Both the position numbers and the translations under genes were made by a program. A stretch of DNA of 64,000 nucleotides from Oceanicola sp. 502str15 (GTDB taxonomy: Bacteria > Pseudomonadota > Alphaproteobacteria > Rhodobacterales > Rhodobacteraceae): contig NZ_WYDQ01000001.1 of the NCBI RefSeq assembly GCF_024105635.1, positions 2,976,501 to 3,040,500 on the forward strand, in the 5' to 3' direction. Under the pieces are notes generated by a model. That model was not told the origin of the DNA. It was given only the letters and a program-made list of their open reading frames with translations, and ran no database searches. Shown here in pieces: positions 1 through 9,535 of this stretch (its first letter is position 1; each line of letters starts with the position of its first letter).

Positions 1-1757
1 CGCCCGAAGAGCAGGTTACGCCCGACGCCCCCGCCGCCGAGCAGACCGCCGACGGCACCCCGGCCACCGCGGACGGAAGCACCGCCCCCGGCGCCGCCGA
101 TGGCTCTGCCCCCGCGGCGAGCACCAACAGCGATGCGCCCGAGGCCGTGGCCGACGCCCCGCGCCTGACCATCGACACCCCCAACCTCGCCGGCTCGATC
201 AACCTGATCGGCGGCCGCGTCGATGACCTGAGCCTCAAGCGCTACACGGTGGATGTCGACAGCGAGGAGATCGTGCGCCTGCTCTCCCCGGTGGGCGAGA
301 CCAACCCCTACTACGCGCTCTACGGCTGGGCCCCCGGCGCGGGCCTCACCGCCACCGACGTGCCCGGCGACAACACCGAATGGACCGTGGAAGAGGGCGA
401 AACCCTGACGCCTACCACCCCCGTGACCCTGCGCTGGGACAGCCCCTCGGGCCTGATCTTCCGCCGGGTGATGAACGTGGACGAGGAGTTTCTGGTCAGC
501 GTCGAGCAATCGGTCGAGAACCCGACAGAGCAGGCGATGCGCGCCCAGCCCTATGCCCTCATCAACCGCCACGGCCTGCCCGAGCTGACCAACTTCTTCG
601 TCATCCATGAAGGCGTGATCGGCCAGCACGACGGCGAGCTGGTGATCGAGGATTACGACAACGTCACCGACTTCACAGCCCAGGGCGAAACCTTCGCCGA
701 CATCACCGATGGCTGGATCGGCTTTACCGACCACTACTGGATGACCAACCTGATCCCCGAACCGGGCCAGCCGGCCACGCTTTCGGTCAACTACATGCCG
801 CGCGGCGACATCTACCAGACGCTGACCAAGCAGCCGACCCAGGACATCGCCCCCGGCGCCACCGTCACCGCCCGCTCGCATCTCTTTGCCGGCGCGAAGG
901 AATGGGAAGTCATCAAGCACTACCAGGACGATCTCGGCTTCGTCGATTTCGTCAACACGGTCGATTGGGGCTGGTTCTGGATGCTGACCAAGCCGATCTT
1001 CCGCGCGCTGCACTGGCTCTACGGGCTGATCGGCAACATGGGCATCGCGATCATCGCGCTGACCTTCCTGATCAAGGCGATCCTCTTCCCGCTGGCCTAC
1101 AAGAGCTACGTCTCGATGGCCAAGATGAAGGAGCTTCAGCCCGAGATGGAGAAGCTCAAGGAAAAGGCCGGCGACGACCGCCAGAAGCTGCAGAAGGAGA
1201 TGATGCAGCTCTACAAGAAGGAAAAGGTGAACCCGGCTTCGGGCTGCCTGCCGATCCTGCTTCAGATCCCGATCTTCTTCAGCCTCTACAAGGTGATCTT
1301 CGTCACGCTCGAATTGCGGCAGGCGTCGTTCTTCGGCCCGTTCCGCGACCTCTCGCAGCCTGATCCGACCTCGCTCTACAACCTCTACGGCCTGCTGCCC
1401 TGGGCCAACCCCGAGCCCGGCTCGATCCTGGCGCTGGTCTTCATCGGCATCCTGCCGCTGCTCCTCGGCATCTCGATGTGGCTGCAGCAAAAGCTGAACC
1501 CGGCCCCCACCGACCCGACCCAGCAAATGATCTTTGCCTGGATGCCCTGGGTGTTCATGTTCATGCTCGGCGGCTTCGCCTCCGGCCTCGTGGTCTACTG
1601 GATCGCGAACAACACGATCACCTTCATCCAGCAGTACACGATCATGCGGACCCACGGGCACAAGCCCGACGTGTTCGGCAACATCAAGAAGAGCTTCAAG
1701 AAGAAGGCCAAGCCCGAGGCGGCGAACTCGGGCAGCAAGCCGGGCGGCAAGAAGTGA
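1..1757 (+). CDS. yidC: Membrane protein insertase YidC (5' end outside window)
   Basis: YidC inserts and folds inner-membrane proteins, alone or with SecYEG. The frame is open from position 3, so the true start lies upstream and only the C-terminal 584 codons are seen. The first ~48 residues are a low-complexity Ala/Pro/Thr/Asp linker, then the periplasmic beta-domain, then the conserved 60KD-IMP core. The core starts near the WGWFW segment with several membrane helices, including GNMGIAIIALTFLIKAILFP, a cytoplasmic Lys-rich hairpin (KMKELQPEMEKLKEK) and the signature NPASGCLPILLQIPIFF. The tail is Lys-rich, as expected for ribosome contact. The stop overlaps the GTG of the next gene, so the two are probably translationally coupled. 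Confidence 0.97.
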   Translation, partial: PEEQVTPDAPAAEQTADGTPATADGSTAPGAADGSAPAASTNSDAPEAVADAPRLTIDTPNLAGSINLIGGRVDDLSLKRYTVDVDSEEIVRLLSPVGETNPYYALYGWAPGAGLTATDVPGDNTEWTVEEGETLTPTTPVTLRWDSPSGLIFRRVMNVDEEFLVSVEQSVENPTEQAMRAQPYALINRHGLPELTNFFVIHEGVIGQHDGELVIEDYDNVTDFTAQGETFADITDGWIGFTDHYWMTNLIPEPGQPATLSVNYMPRGDIYQTLTKQPTQDIAPGATVTARSHLFAGAKEWEVIKHYQDDLGFVDFVNTVDWGWFWMLTKPIFRALHWLYGLIGNMGIAIIALTFLIKAILFPLAYKSYVSMAKMKELQPEMEKLKEKAGDDRQKLQKEMMQLYKKEKVNPASGCLPILLQIPIFFSLYKVIFVTLELRQASFFGPFRDLSQPDPTSLYNLYGLLPWANPEPGSILALVFIGILPLLLGISMWLQQKLNPAPTDPTQQMIFAWMPWVFMFMLGGFASGLVVYWIANNTITFIQQYTIMRTHGHKPDVFGNIKKSFKKKAKPEAANSGSKPGGKK

Positions 1758-2500
1758 GCGCAACGCTCGCCCAGATTTGGCGACACCCGATCAAGAGCCA
1801 CGGGCGCGAGCGCGTGGACGAGGTGACGCTGACGTCGGGCGAGTCGATGCCCTTCGACCGCCGCTGGGCGGTGGCGCATGAAGACAGCGCCTTCGAGGGC
1901 GACTGGGAGCGGTGCAGCAACTTTGCCATCACCACCCACCGCCCCCGGCTCTGCCCCTTTAACGTGGAGCTTGACGAGGCGGGGCCAGAGATTGCAGCCA
2001 CCCACCCCGAGCTGGGCGAGCTGCGCTTCAATCCCGATGACGCGGCCGATGCGGCCCGCTTCGTGGAATGGACCCAGCCGCTTGCCCCCGAGGGCCTGCC
2101 CCGGCCGGCGCGGCTGGTGTCGCTCCCGGGGCGCGGCTTTACCGACAGCGACTTCGCCTCCGTCACCCTGTTTTCCATGGCCAGCCACCGCGCGGTGGAA
2201 GAGGCGCTGGGCCAAGAGATCACCCCGCTGCGCTGGCGCGGCAACCTCTGGGTCGAGGGGCTGGAGGCCTGGGAAGAGTTCGACTGGGTCGGGCGCGAAT
2301 TCAGCGTCGGCGACGCGGTGCTGCGCGGCGTCGAGCGCACCCAACGCTGCCCGATGACCATGACCAACCCCGAGACCGGCGCGCGCGATGTGCCGACGGT
2401 GAAAACGCTGGCAAGCCACTTCGGGCACAAGGATTTTTCGATCCGCTGCGAGGTGGTGAAGGGCGGACGTATCGCCGAGGGCGCGGAGGTGCGGCCATGA
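1754..2500 (+). CDS. MOSC domain-containing protein
   Basis: A 248-residue protein of the MOSC (MOCO sulfurase C-terminal) type with an N-terminal MOSC_N-like beta-barrel (IWRHPIKSHGRERVDEV, then MPFDRRWAVA). The C-terminal MOSC part contains the single likely catalytic Cys in RTQRCPMTMTNPETG. Members of this superfamily handle sulfur carried on a conserved Cys or bind molybdenum cofactor; the substrate here is unknown. The GTG start at 1754 overlaps the yidC stop as GTGA, and its own stop overlaps the engB ATG as ATGA. This places it in the yidC-engB-argB operon. I recall this neighbour order from Rhodobacterales genomes. Confidence 0.88.
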   Translation: MSATLAQIWRHPIKSHGRERVDEVTLTSGESMPFDRRWAVAHEDSAFEGDWERCSNFAITTHRPRLCPFNVELDEAGPEIAATHPELGELRFNPDDAADAARFVEWTQPLAPEGLPRPARLVSLPGRGFTDSDFASVTLFSMASHRAVEEALGQEITPLRWRGNLWVEGLEAWEEFDWVGREFSVGDAVLRGVERTQRCPMTMTNPETGARDVPTVKTLASHFGHKDFSIRCEVVKGGRIAEGAEVRP

Positions 2501-3162
2501 GCGCGCCCCTGCCCTTCCCGCTGGCCGAAATGCCGGATGCCCCCACCGAAGAGGCGGCGCGCAAGCTGTTTGCCGGCGAGATCACCTTTGTCAAAGGCGT
2601 GGTCGCGATGGACGGCCTGCCCCCCGCAGACCGCCCCGAGGTGTGCTTTGCCGGGCGCTCCAACGTGGGCAAATCCAGCCTCATCAACGCCCTCACCGGC
2701 CGCCGCGCCCTCGCCCGCGCCTCCAACACACCGGGCCGGACGCAGGAGATCAACTACTTCGACCTCGCAGAGCAGGCCTTTCTTGTCGACCTGCCCGGCT
2801 ACGGCTTTGCCAAGGCCCCCATCCCGGTGGTCGAAAAATGGCAGCGCCTGCTCAAGAGCTACCTTCAGGGCCGCGTGACCCTGCGCCGCGCCTTCGTGCT
2901 CATCGACTGCCGCCATGGCGTGAAGGCGGTGGATGACGAGATCATGAGCCTGCTCGACAGCGCCGCCGTCACCTTTCAGGTCGTCATGACCAAATCCGAC
3001 AAGGTGAAGGAGAAGGACCGCGAGAAGGTGCTGTCCCAGACCCGCGCGGCGCTGCAAAAGCACCCCGCCGCCTTTCCCGAGATCGTGCTGACCAGCTCCG
3101 AAAAGGGCGATGGCATCGCGACCCTACGCGCCATCGTCCGCCGGATCACGCTGGAAGGTTAG
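2497..3162 (+). CDS. engB: Ribosome biogenesis GTP-binding protein YihA/YsxC/EngB
   Basis: A 221-residue GTPase of the EngB family, involved in large ribosomal subunit assembly. Visible G motifs are G1 GRSNVGKSS (about residue 53), G2 region with NTPGRTQ, G3 DLPGYGFA, G4 TKSDK and G5 near TSSEKGDG. Length matches the family. The ATG at 2497 is fixed by the 4-base overlap with the preceding MOSC gene. The protein ends before a 132-base gap that holds a GC-rich hairpin. Confidence 0.96.
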   Translation: MSAPLPFPLAEMPDAPTEEAARKLFAGEITFVKGVVAMDGLPPADRPEVCFAGRSNVGKSSLINALTGRRALARASNTPGRTQEINYFDLAEQAFLVDLPGYGFAKAPIPVVEKWQRLLKSYLQGRVTLRRAFVLIDCRHGVKAVDDEIMSLLDSAAVTFQVVMTKSDKVKEKDREKVLSQTRAALQKHPAAFPEIVLTSSEKGDGIATLRAIVRRITLEG

Positions 3163-3206
3163 GCGCCGCGCCTGTTCATTTTCTTGCTGCAAATATCTCC
3201 GGGGGT

Positions 3207-3225
3207 GTGGGGGCAGCGCCCCCAC
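3207..3225. repeat. Intergenic GC hairpin following an AT-rich segment
   Basis: A perfect 8-bp inverted repeat (GTGGGGGC, loop AGC, GCCCCCAC) lies between engB and argB, just after the segment TGCTGCAAATATCTCCGGGG. No T-run follows on either strand, so it is not a standard intrinsic terminator. From memory, this combination of AAATATC plus a G-run hairpin is a dispersed intergenic element in Rhodobacterales, but that needs a genome-wide count. Confidence 0.5.
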
Positions 3226-3294
3226 TCCGACTCCGAGGCTTGGCACGCCCGTCGGGGCGGAATAGGAAGGGGAAACCCTTCGAGGCCGCCAGAG

Positions 3295-4167
3295 ATGAAG
3301 AAGCAGAACGCCATGAACCGCGACTGGATCGCCACCGCCCGCACCCTTTCCGAAGCCCTGCCCTACCTCAAGCGCTATGTCGGCGCGACGGTGGTCATCA
3401 AGCTCGGCGGCCACGCCATGGGCTCCGACGAGGGCATGGCCAGCTTTGCCCGCGACGTGGTGCTGATGAACCTCGTCGGCGTGCACCCGGTGATCGTCCA
3501 TGGCGGCGGGCCGATGATCAACGACATGCTCAAGCGCCTTGGCGTGGAGAGCCAGTTCATCAAGGGCAAGCGCGTGACCGACGAGGCCACGATGGAAGTG
3601 GTGGAAATGGTGCTCTCGGGTACGGTCAACAAGCGGATCGTGCAGGCGATCAACGCGCAGGGCGGCCGGGCCGTGGGGCTTTCGGGCAAGGATGCGAACA
3701 TGATGGTTTGCGATCCGACAGACCCGGCGCTCGGGCTGGTCGGCACGCCGGTTGAGGTGGTGCCCGATGTGATCCGTCAGTTGCACGAGGATGGCTACAT
3801 TCCCGTAGTCGCCCCGCTTGGCGCAGGCCGCGATGGCGAGACCTTCAACATCAACGGCGACACCGCCGCCGGGGCCATTGCCGGGGCGCTCAAGGCTGAC
3901 CGGCTGCTGCTGCTCACCGATGTGAGCGGGGTGAAGAACGCCGAGGGCGAGGTGATGACCCAGCTCACCCCGGAGAACGTGAAGACACTGACCGAAGAGG
4001 GCGTGATTGCCGGTGGCATGATCCCCAAGACCCAGACCGCGCTGGACGCGATCAAGGGCGGGGTTCGGGCCGTGGTAATCCTCGATGGCCGTGCCCCCAA
4101 TGCCGCGCTGCTGGAGCTGTTCACCGACCATGGCGCCGGTTCGCTGATCCGCAGCGAGGTGAAGTGA
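3295..4167 (+). CDS. argB: Acetylglutamate kinase
   Basis: ArgB phosphorylates N-acetyl-L-glutamate, the second step of arginine biosynthesis, in the cytosol. The 290-residue protein has the amino-acid kinase fold: KLGGHAMG near residue 34, the VHGGGP loop, GKRVT, and the nucleotide-binding [21 protein letters not shown] region. The [11 protein letters not shown] motif near the C terminus contributes to substrate and effector binding. I start at ATG 3295 ([11 protein letters not shown]); the ATG at 3313 is an alternative, and neither has a strong ribosome-binding site. The stop overlaps the next gene's GTG. Confidence 0.95.
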   Translation: MKKQNAMNRDWIATARTLSEALPYLKRYVGATVVIKLGGHAMGSDEGMASFARDVVLMNLVGVHPVIVHGGGPMINDMLKRLGVESQFIKGKRVTDEATMEVVEMVLSGTVNKRIVQAINAQGGRAVGLSGKDANMMVCDPTDPALGLVGTPVEVVPDVIRQLHEDGYIPVVAPLGAGRDGETFNINGDTAAGAIAGALKADRLLLLTDVSGVKNAEGEVMTQLTPENVKTLTEEGVIAGGMIPKTQTALDAIKGGVRAVVILDGRAPNAALLELFTDHGAGSLIRSEVK

Positions 4168-4799
4168 GCTATCAAGACACGGCGCGGCTGGCGGCGGAGC
4201 ACCACCTGGACATCTACGGCGGCTTCCACCCCGAGGCGGGCGGCACGCTGCTGATGCTCGGCCCCGGGGCCGGGGTCTGGGAGCACGTGAGCGCCGCGCC
4301 GGAGTTCGGCCATGGAGACGACCCGCTGGACCGTTGGTCGCGCCGGGTGATCGGCGCCATGGCCGAGACGCTTGGGGCGGAGGCGGTGTTTCCCTTCGAC
4401 GGGCCGCCGTGGCATCCGTTTCAGAGCTGGGCGCAGGCGACGGGGCGCTGCTGGGAAAGCCCGGTGCGGCTGCTGGTCCATGACCGGGCCGGGCTCTGGG
4501 CCAGCTTTCGCGGCGCGCTTGCCTTCGAGGCGCGGCTCGACCTGCCCGCAGCCGAGGCCCCGCGCCCCTGCGAGGCCTGCGCCGCGCCCTGCCTCGGGGC
4601 CTGCCCGGTGGGGGCGCTCGGCCCCGAGGGCTACGACACCGGTGCCTGCCACGCCTATCTCGATACCCCCGCCGGGGCCGATTGCCTGAGCCGGGGCTGC
4701 AAGGTCAGAAGGGCTTGCCCTGTCTCCGCCAGCTTTCCTAGGGTAGAGGCGCAATCGGCATTTCACATGGCACATTTTCACAAACCCGGGACGAATTGA
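4164..4799 (+). CDS. Ferredoxin-like protein with two cysteine clusters
   Basis: A 211-residue soluble protein starting at GTG 4164, overlapping the argB stop as GTGA. The N-terminal 130 residues contain no motif I can name ([15 protein letters not shown] is notable). The C-terminal part has [17 protein letters not shown] (C136, C139, C143, C147), a classical 4Fe-4S pattern, followed by C162, C174, C179 and C185 in a looser second group ending RRACPVS. Eight cysteines could hold two 4Fe-4S clusters, resembling the cluster part of epoxyqueuosine reductase QueG, although this protein is much shorter. It probably transfers electrons; partner unknown. Its stop overlaps the sixA start. Confidence 0.75.
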   Translation: MSYQDTARLAAEHHLDIYGGFHPEAGGTLLMLGPGAGVWEHVSAAPEFGHGDDPLDRWSRRVIGAMAETLGAEAVFPFDGPPWHPFQSWAQATGRCWESPVRLLVHDRAGLWASFRGALAFEARLDLPAAEAPRPCEACAAPCLGACPVGALGPEGYDTGACHAYLDTPAGADCLSRGCKVRRACPVSASFPRVEAQSAFHMAHFHKPGTN

Positions 4800-5305
4800 T
4801 GCGTCAGCTCATGCTTCTCCGCCACGCCAAATCCAGCTGGGACGACCCCCTGGCCGATGATTTCGACCGCCCCCTGAACGAGCGCGGCCAGCGCGGCGCG
4901 ACATCCATGGGCGACTGGATCCGCAGCAAGGATCTGGCGCCCGACCTCGTGCTCTGTTCTGCCGCCGCCCGCACCGTGGAGACATGGGAGCGGCTGACGC
5001 TGGAGGCGGAGGTGAAGTTTTCTCCCGGGCTCTACCACGCCGGACCCGACAGGATGCTGACGGCGCTGCAGAAGGCGCAGGGCGAACGGGTGATGATGGT
5101 GGGCCACAACCCCGGCATGGGCGCGCTGGCGGCGATGATGGTGCGCAATGCGCCGGTGCACAGCCGCTTTGGCGACTACCCCACCTGCGCCCTCACCGTG
5201 GCCGAGTTCGACATCGACGATTGGGCCGACCTTGCCCCGCGCAGGGGCCGGGTGCTGCATTTTCTCACCCCCCATGACATCGAGAACGCCAGCCCGCACG
5301 CCTGA
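4799..5305 (+). CDS. sixA: Histidine phosphatase family protein, SixA-like
   Basis: A 168-residue protein of the histidine phosphatase (phosphoglycerate-mutase-like) superfamily. The catalytic RHAKSSW motif is near the N terminus with DRPLNERG following, and the second conserved His is in MMVGHNPGM. Size and RHAKSSW match SixA-type phosphohistidine phosphatases, which dephosphorylate HPt or phosphocarrier proteins. The ATG at 4799 overlaps the upstream stop (TGATG), so it ends the plus-strand yidC-argB run. It is convergent with the next gene, 30 bases away. The exact substrate is not deducible. Confidence 0.85.
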   Translation: MRQLMLLRHAKSSWDDPLADDFDRPLNERGQRGATSMGDWIRSKDLAPDLVLCSAAARTVETWERLTLEAEVKFSPGLYHAGPDRMLTALQKAQGERVMMVGHNPGMGALAAMMVRNAPVHSRFGDYPTCALTVAEFDIDDWADLAPRRGRVLHFLTPHDIENASPHA

Positions 5306-5335
5306 GGCGCGGTGCTGCGCCGGGGCCGTCTCGGC

Positions 5336-6481
5336 TCAGGCCTCCAGCGTCTCGACCGAAAGGATCGTGGGCAGGTGGCGGGCGATCTCGGCCCATGTGT
5401 TGCCCTCGTCGGTACTGGCGAAGACCGAGCCGGAGTTGGTGCCGAAGTAGACGCCGGCCGGATCTTGCGCATCGCCCGCCATGGCCTGCCGGAGCACGGT
5501 GAAGAACACGTTCTGCTGCGGCAGCCCCTCGCGCATCGCCTGCCAGCTCTCGCCGCCATCGCGCGAGCGCCAGACGGCGCAGGCGGCATCGGGCGGAAAG
5601 CGGCCCTGGCTGTCGCCGTTGAGCGGCAGGGTCCAGAGGGTATGCGGGTCGCGCGGATGCACACGGATCGGGAAGCCGAAGGTGGAGGGGAGGCCCGGGG
5701 TGATGTCTTCCCACGAGCGCCCGCCGTCGGGGGAGCGCCAGACGCCGTGGTGGTTCTGCTGGTAGAGCAGGTCGCCGCCGCCCGGGGCGCGCATCATGTT
5801 GTGGACGCAATGGCCGGTTTCGCCATTGGCCGGGGCGGCCGGGTGGCTGTGGCCCTCGCAGGCCTCGACGTTGGAGAGGCGGTTGCGACGCTCCCAAGAG
5901 GCGCCGCCGTCCTCGGTGGCGAAGACCCCGGCGGCGGAGATGCCGACCCAGGCCTTCTGTGGATCGCCCGGATGGGTGACGATGGTGTGCAGCACCAGCC
6001 CCGCGGCACCGCCCTGCCAGCTTTCGGCGGAGGGATGGTCGGTAAGCCCCTCGACCTTGTTAAAGGTCGCGCCGCCATCGGTGCTGGCCAAAAGCTGCGC
6101 CGGTTTGGTGCCGGCATGAAGCGTGCCGTGGGCGTGGTTGAGGCTCCAGATCTGCTGGAAGTCCTTGTCGAAAGGCAGCGGCGCGCCGGTGATGCCGAAG
6201 AAGGCGGCGGTGTCGGGGTCGTTCTCGGCCCAGTCGTCCATGTCGCCGCGGGTCAGGCGGGAGAGGGTCCAGCTCGCGCCGCCATCCTGCGAGCGCCAGA
6301 CGCCCGCACCGGTGAAGGCACCCCCACCCCCGGCCCAGATGGTGCCCGTCTCGGGATCACCGATCGCGTGGTTGATGCACCAGCCGTCGCAATGCGGCCC
6401 GCTGACGGCCCAGCCCGAGCGGCCTGCGCCGCCGTCGAGGATGAAGGCCCCCTTGGTGGTGCCCAGCAGAATCTTGACCAT
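5336..6481 (-). CDS. BNR/Asp-box repeat beta-propeller protein (glycosidase/sortilin-like)
   Basis: A 381-residue protein with six recognisable Asp-box repeats of the form S/T-x-D-x-G-x-S/T-W/F: WRSQDGGASW, ASTDGGATF, ATEDGGASW, WRSPDGGRSW, WRSRDGGESW and ASTDEGNTW. This spacing predicts a six- or seven-bladed propeller as in sialidases, plant HCF136 and sortilins. I see no signal peptide, and catalytic sialidase residues cannot be assigned, so enzymatic function is uncertain. The start is the ATG at 6481, preceded by a GGGGAGGG ribosome-binding site. The glycosyltransferase gene lies 72 bases upstream on the same strand. Confidence 0.8.
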   Translation of the reverse strand: MVKILLGTTKGAFILDGGAGRSGWAVSGPHCDGWCINHAIGDPETGTIWAGGGGAFTGAGVWRSQDGGASWTLSRLTRGDMDDWAENDPDTAAFFGITGAPLPFDKDFQQIWSLNHAHGTLHAGTKPAQLLASTDGGATFNKVEGLTDHPSAESWQGGAAGLVLHTIVTHPGDPQKAWVGISAAGVFATEDGGASWERRNRLSNVEACEGHSHPAAPANGETGHCVHNMMRAPGGGDLLYQQNHHGVWRSPDGGRSWEDITPGLPSTFGFPIRVHPRDPHTLWTLPLNGDSQGRFPPDAACAVWRSRDGGESWQAMREGLPQQNVFFTVLRQAMAGDAQDPAGVYFGTNSGSVFASTDEGNTWAEIARHLPTILSVETLEA

Positions 6482-6553
6482 GGAATCGCCCTCCCCTGTT
6501 CGGGAGAAGCGTAACACCGGGCGGCCATTTCGCCAAGTTAAGTTGATATGCGC

Positions 6554-7396
6554 CTAAATATCGGCTGAGGGAGACAGGGGCCCGCAGTCAGGCAGATCCA
6601 GATGCTGCCAGCAGCGCCCGGTGAGGAGGTTGGCGACCTCCCGGCGCAGGTTGTCCAGCGCGTTCGCGGGCGTTTTGACCTCGGAACAAGGGGGCATTGT
6701 GGACCCGAGGAACGAGAAGGCCATGTGGTTCTGCCATGCTGGTGGCACCTTGCGGCGTTGGCGGAGCTGGTCGTACTGGATCACCGGGCAGGGATTGAGC
6801 GTGGCGATGCGCAGGGTCGGGTCTGGCATGTGGCAGCGGTAGAAGAGCCAGAGATCGAGCGCCTCCAGCGTCTCGGCCTGTCGGGCGAGGGCAATGAGCC
6901 GCTCGGCGGCACTGCGGGTCAGGAGATAGGCAGCCGCTCCGATCGAGGCATCATGGTAGCGGTGCAGGTCGTATCCGGAAGCGAGGGGCCGGCCGCGCCG
7001 GGACTGGATCGACCGCAGGCGGGTCGCTTCGAAGCGGATGATGTCGAAGCCCTGCGCCGACTCCATCGCCTCCAGCGGCGTGGCGGCATCGGCGGCAAAG
7101 ATCGCATCGTCCTCGTAGATGAAACCGCGCGGTGCGCCGCTCTCGACGAGCATTGTCCAGGCCCGGGCATGGGCCAGAAAGCAACCGCGGGCGCCGATGG
7201 GCAGAGGGCTGCCAGAGAAACTGATTCCGAGGTGCGCTTGGTCGGCTTCTTCGGGGGACAGGTAGAAGGCCGGAACCAAGCGGGCCTCGCGCCCGAGCGC
7301 TGCGAGGCTCGAGGCCATGTGGCGGAAACGCGTGGTCTGAGCGTTTCGTGAAATGACAAAGGAGGGGCACTTCTGCCCCTCCTTCCAATCCTGCAT
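6554..7396 (-). CDS. Glycosyltransferase family 25 (LPS-type) protein
   Basis: A 280-residue family-25 glycosyltransferase (LOS/LPS type). It has the N-terminal strand CPSFVISRN, the CFLAHARAW motif near residue 73, the acidic IYEDDAIF motif (DxD-like metal and sugar-nucleotide site), and a region ending SIGAAAYLLTRSAA. Probable role: adding a sugar to surface polysaccharide. The only in-frame ATG before the FVIS strand is 7396, six bases after the aapP stop. A strong hairpin that looks like the aap operon terminator lies inside the first 14 codons, so expression may be limited by read-through or driven from within aapP. Confidence 0.82.
   Translation of the reverse strand: MQDWKEGQKCPSFVISRNAQTTRFRHMASSLAALGREARLVPAFYLSPEEADQAHLGISFSGSPLPIGARGCFLAHARAWTMLVESGAPRGFIYEDDAIFAADAATPLEAMESAQGFDIIRFEATRLRSIQSRRGRPLASGYDLHRYHDASIGAAAYLLTRSAAERLIALARQAETLEALDLWLFYRCHMPDPTLRIATLNPCPVIQYDQLRQRRKVPPAWQNHMAFSFLGSTMPPCSEVKTPANALDNLRREVANLLTGRCWQHLDLPDCGPLSPSADI
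7359..7384 (-). terminator. Intrinsic terminator-like hairpin after aapP, inside the GT25 5' end
   Basis: A perfect 11-bp stem (AAGGAGGGGCA / TGCCCCTCCTT) with a 4-base loop. On the minus strand it is followed by TGTCATTT, a weak U-rich tract. It starts about 18 bases after the aapP stop codon, as expected for a terminator of the aap operon, but it overlaps the coding start of the downstream glycosyltransferase. Confidence 0.7.
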
Positions 7397-7401
7397 CGCC
7401 C

Positions 7402-8193
<792 letters not shown>

Positions 8194-8205
8194 TGTGCGG
8201 TCTCC

Positions 8206-9534
8206 TTAGCGGTGGCCAGTCTGAAGCTTGCGCTCCAGATACATGGAATAGCGGGACATGCCGAAGCAGAAGAGGAAGAACAGCGCGGCGATGAACATGT
8301 AGAGTTCCCACACGATGCCGTTCCAGGCCTGGTCGGCGCGGATCGAGTTGGACAGGCCGAGCGGGTCGAGAAGGCCGATGACCGAGACCAGCGTGGTGTC
8401 CTTGAACAGCCCGATGAAGGTGGACACGATGCCCGGGATCGAGATCTTCAGTGCCTGGGGCATGATGATGAGGCGTTGCGCCTGCCAGTAGTCGAGGCCC
8501 AGCGAGTCGGCCCCCTCGTACTGGCCCTTCGGCAGCGCCGCGAGGCCACCCCGGATCACCTCGGCCATGTAGGCGGCCGAGAACAGCGTGGCCATGATGA
8601 TGACCCGCAGGATGATGTCGAAGTTGGTGCCCGGCGGCAGGAAGATGTTCAGCAGGGTCGAGGCCACGAAGAGCAGCGTGATCAGCGGCACGCCGCGGAT
8701 GAACTCGATGAAGCCCACGCAGAGCGATTTGACGATCAGCAGGTCGGACTGCCGGCCCAGCGCCAGGATGATGCCCAGCGGCAGCGAACAGGCGATGGCG
8801 ACGACGCCGATGGTGATCGACAGCAGCATACCGCCGAAGTCCCGCGAGGCGACGCTCTCGAGTGCCAGCGGCATGATCGAGGCCAGCGCATCCTGCACGT
8901 AGCCGGAGATCACCAGCCACCAGAGCGCCGCAGCGACCACAGCGGCGATCAGCGCAGCGAGCTGGCCGATGACCGGGGCGGCGAATTTGACCACCGCCCA
9001 GAGCACTACGAAGCCCAGCGCCGCGCAGATCGGAGCCCAGATCGTTCCGCCCCAGAGAAGCCAGGGGAAGAGGAAGGGGTAGACCGCGGAGAACCAGAGC
9101 AGCTTGGTGGGCACCTTGTCGGCGAACAGCACCGGGGCAAGCGCCACGAAGAGCAGCAGGAAGGCCAGGATCGGGCGCCAGTAGAGCTCTGCGGGATAGA
9201 ACCCGAACAGCAGTTGCACCCAGCGTTCGCGGATCACGCCCCAGCAGGCGCCGGAGGTGCCGTGCTCGCCCACCTTGCCGGCGGCAAGGAGAATCTCGCG
9301 GCATTCGCTGAGTGAGGTGGCCGACCACGTGGGCGAAAAGAACCACGGGATCAGCATCCACAACACGTAGGCCACGAAGAGCGAACAGACGATGGTGACG
9401 ATGGTGTTGAACGGACCGGTGAAGAGGTTTTTCTTGCCCCAGCCCATGATGCCCACGGTCGAAAGCGGCGGCTCCTTCTGGGGGAGCATCGTTTCGCGGA
9501 CGAAGGCGACGGTATCGGCGTGCAGATTGCTCAT
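8206..9534 (-). CDS. aapM: Amino acid ABC transporter permease (AapM/BztC)
   Basis: A 442-residue inner-membrane permease, long for the HisM family because of an N-terminal extension with several extra helices, typical of AapM/BztC. The coupling (EAA) loop is visible as EGADSLGLDYWQAQRLIIMP. The start at 9534 lies one base downstream of the aapQ stop, so translation is coupled. It pairs with AapQ to form the transmembrane pore. Confidence 0.95.
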   Translation of the reverse strand: MSNLHADTVAFVRETMLPQKEPPLSTVGIMGWGKKNLFTGPFNTIVTIVCSLFVAYVLWMLIPWFFSPTWSATSLSECREILLAAGKVGEHGTSGACWGVIRERWVQLLFGFYPAELYWRPILAFLLLFVALAPVLFADKVPTKLLWFSAVYPFLFPWLLWGGTIWAPICAALGFVVLWAVVKFAAPVIGQLAALIAAVVAAALWWLVISGYVQDALASIMPLALESVASRDFGGMLLSITIGVVAIACSLPLGIILALGRQSDLLIVKSLCVGFIEFIRGVPLITLLFVASTLLNIFLPPGTNFDIILRVIIMATLFSAAYMAEVIRGGLAALPKGQYEGADSLGLDYWQAQRLIIMPQALKISIPGIVSTFIGLFKDTTLVSVIGLLDPLGLSNSIRADQAWNGIVWELYMFIAALFFLFCFGMSRYSMYLERKLQTGHR

Positions 9535-9535
9535 C

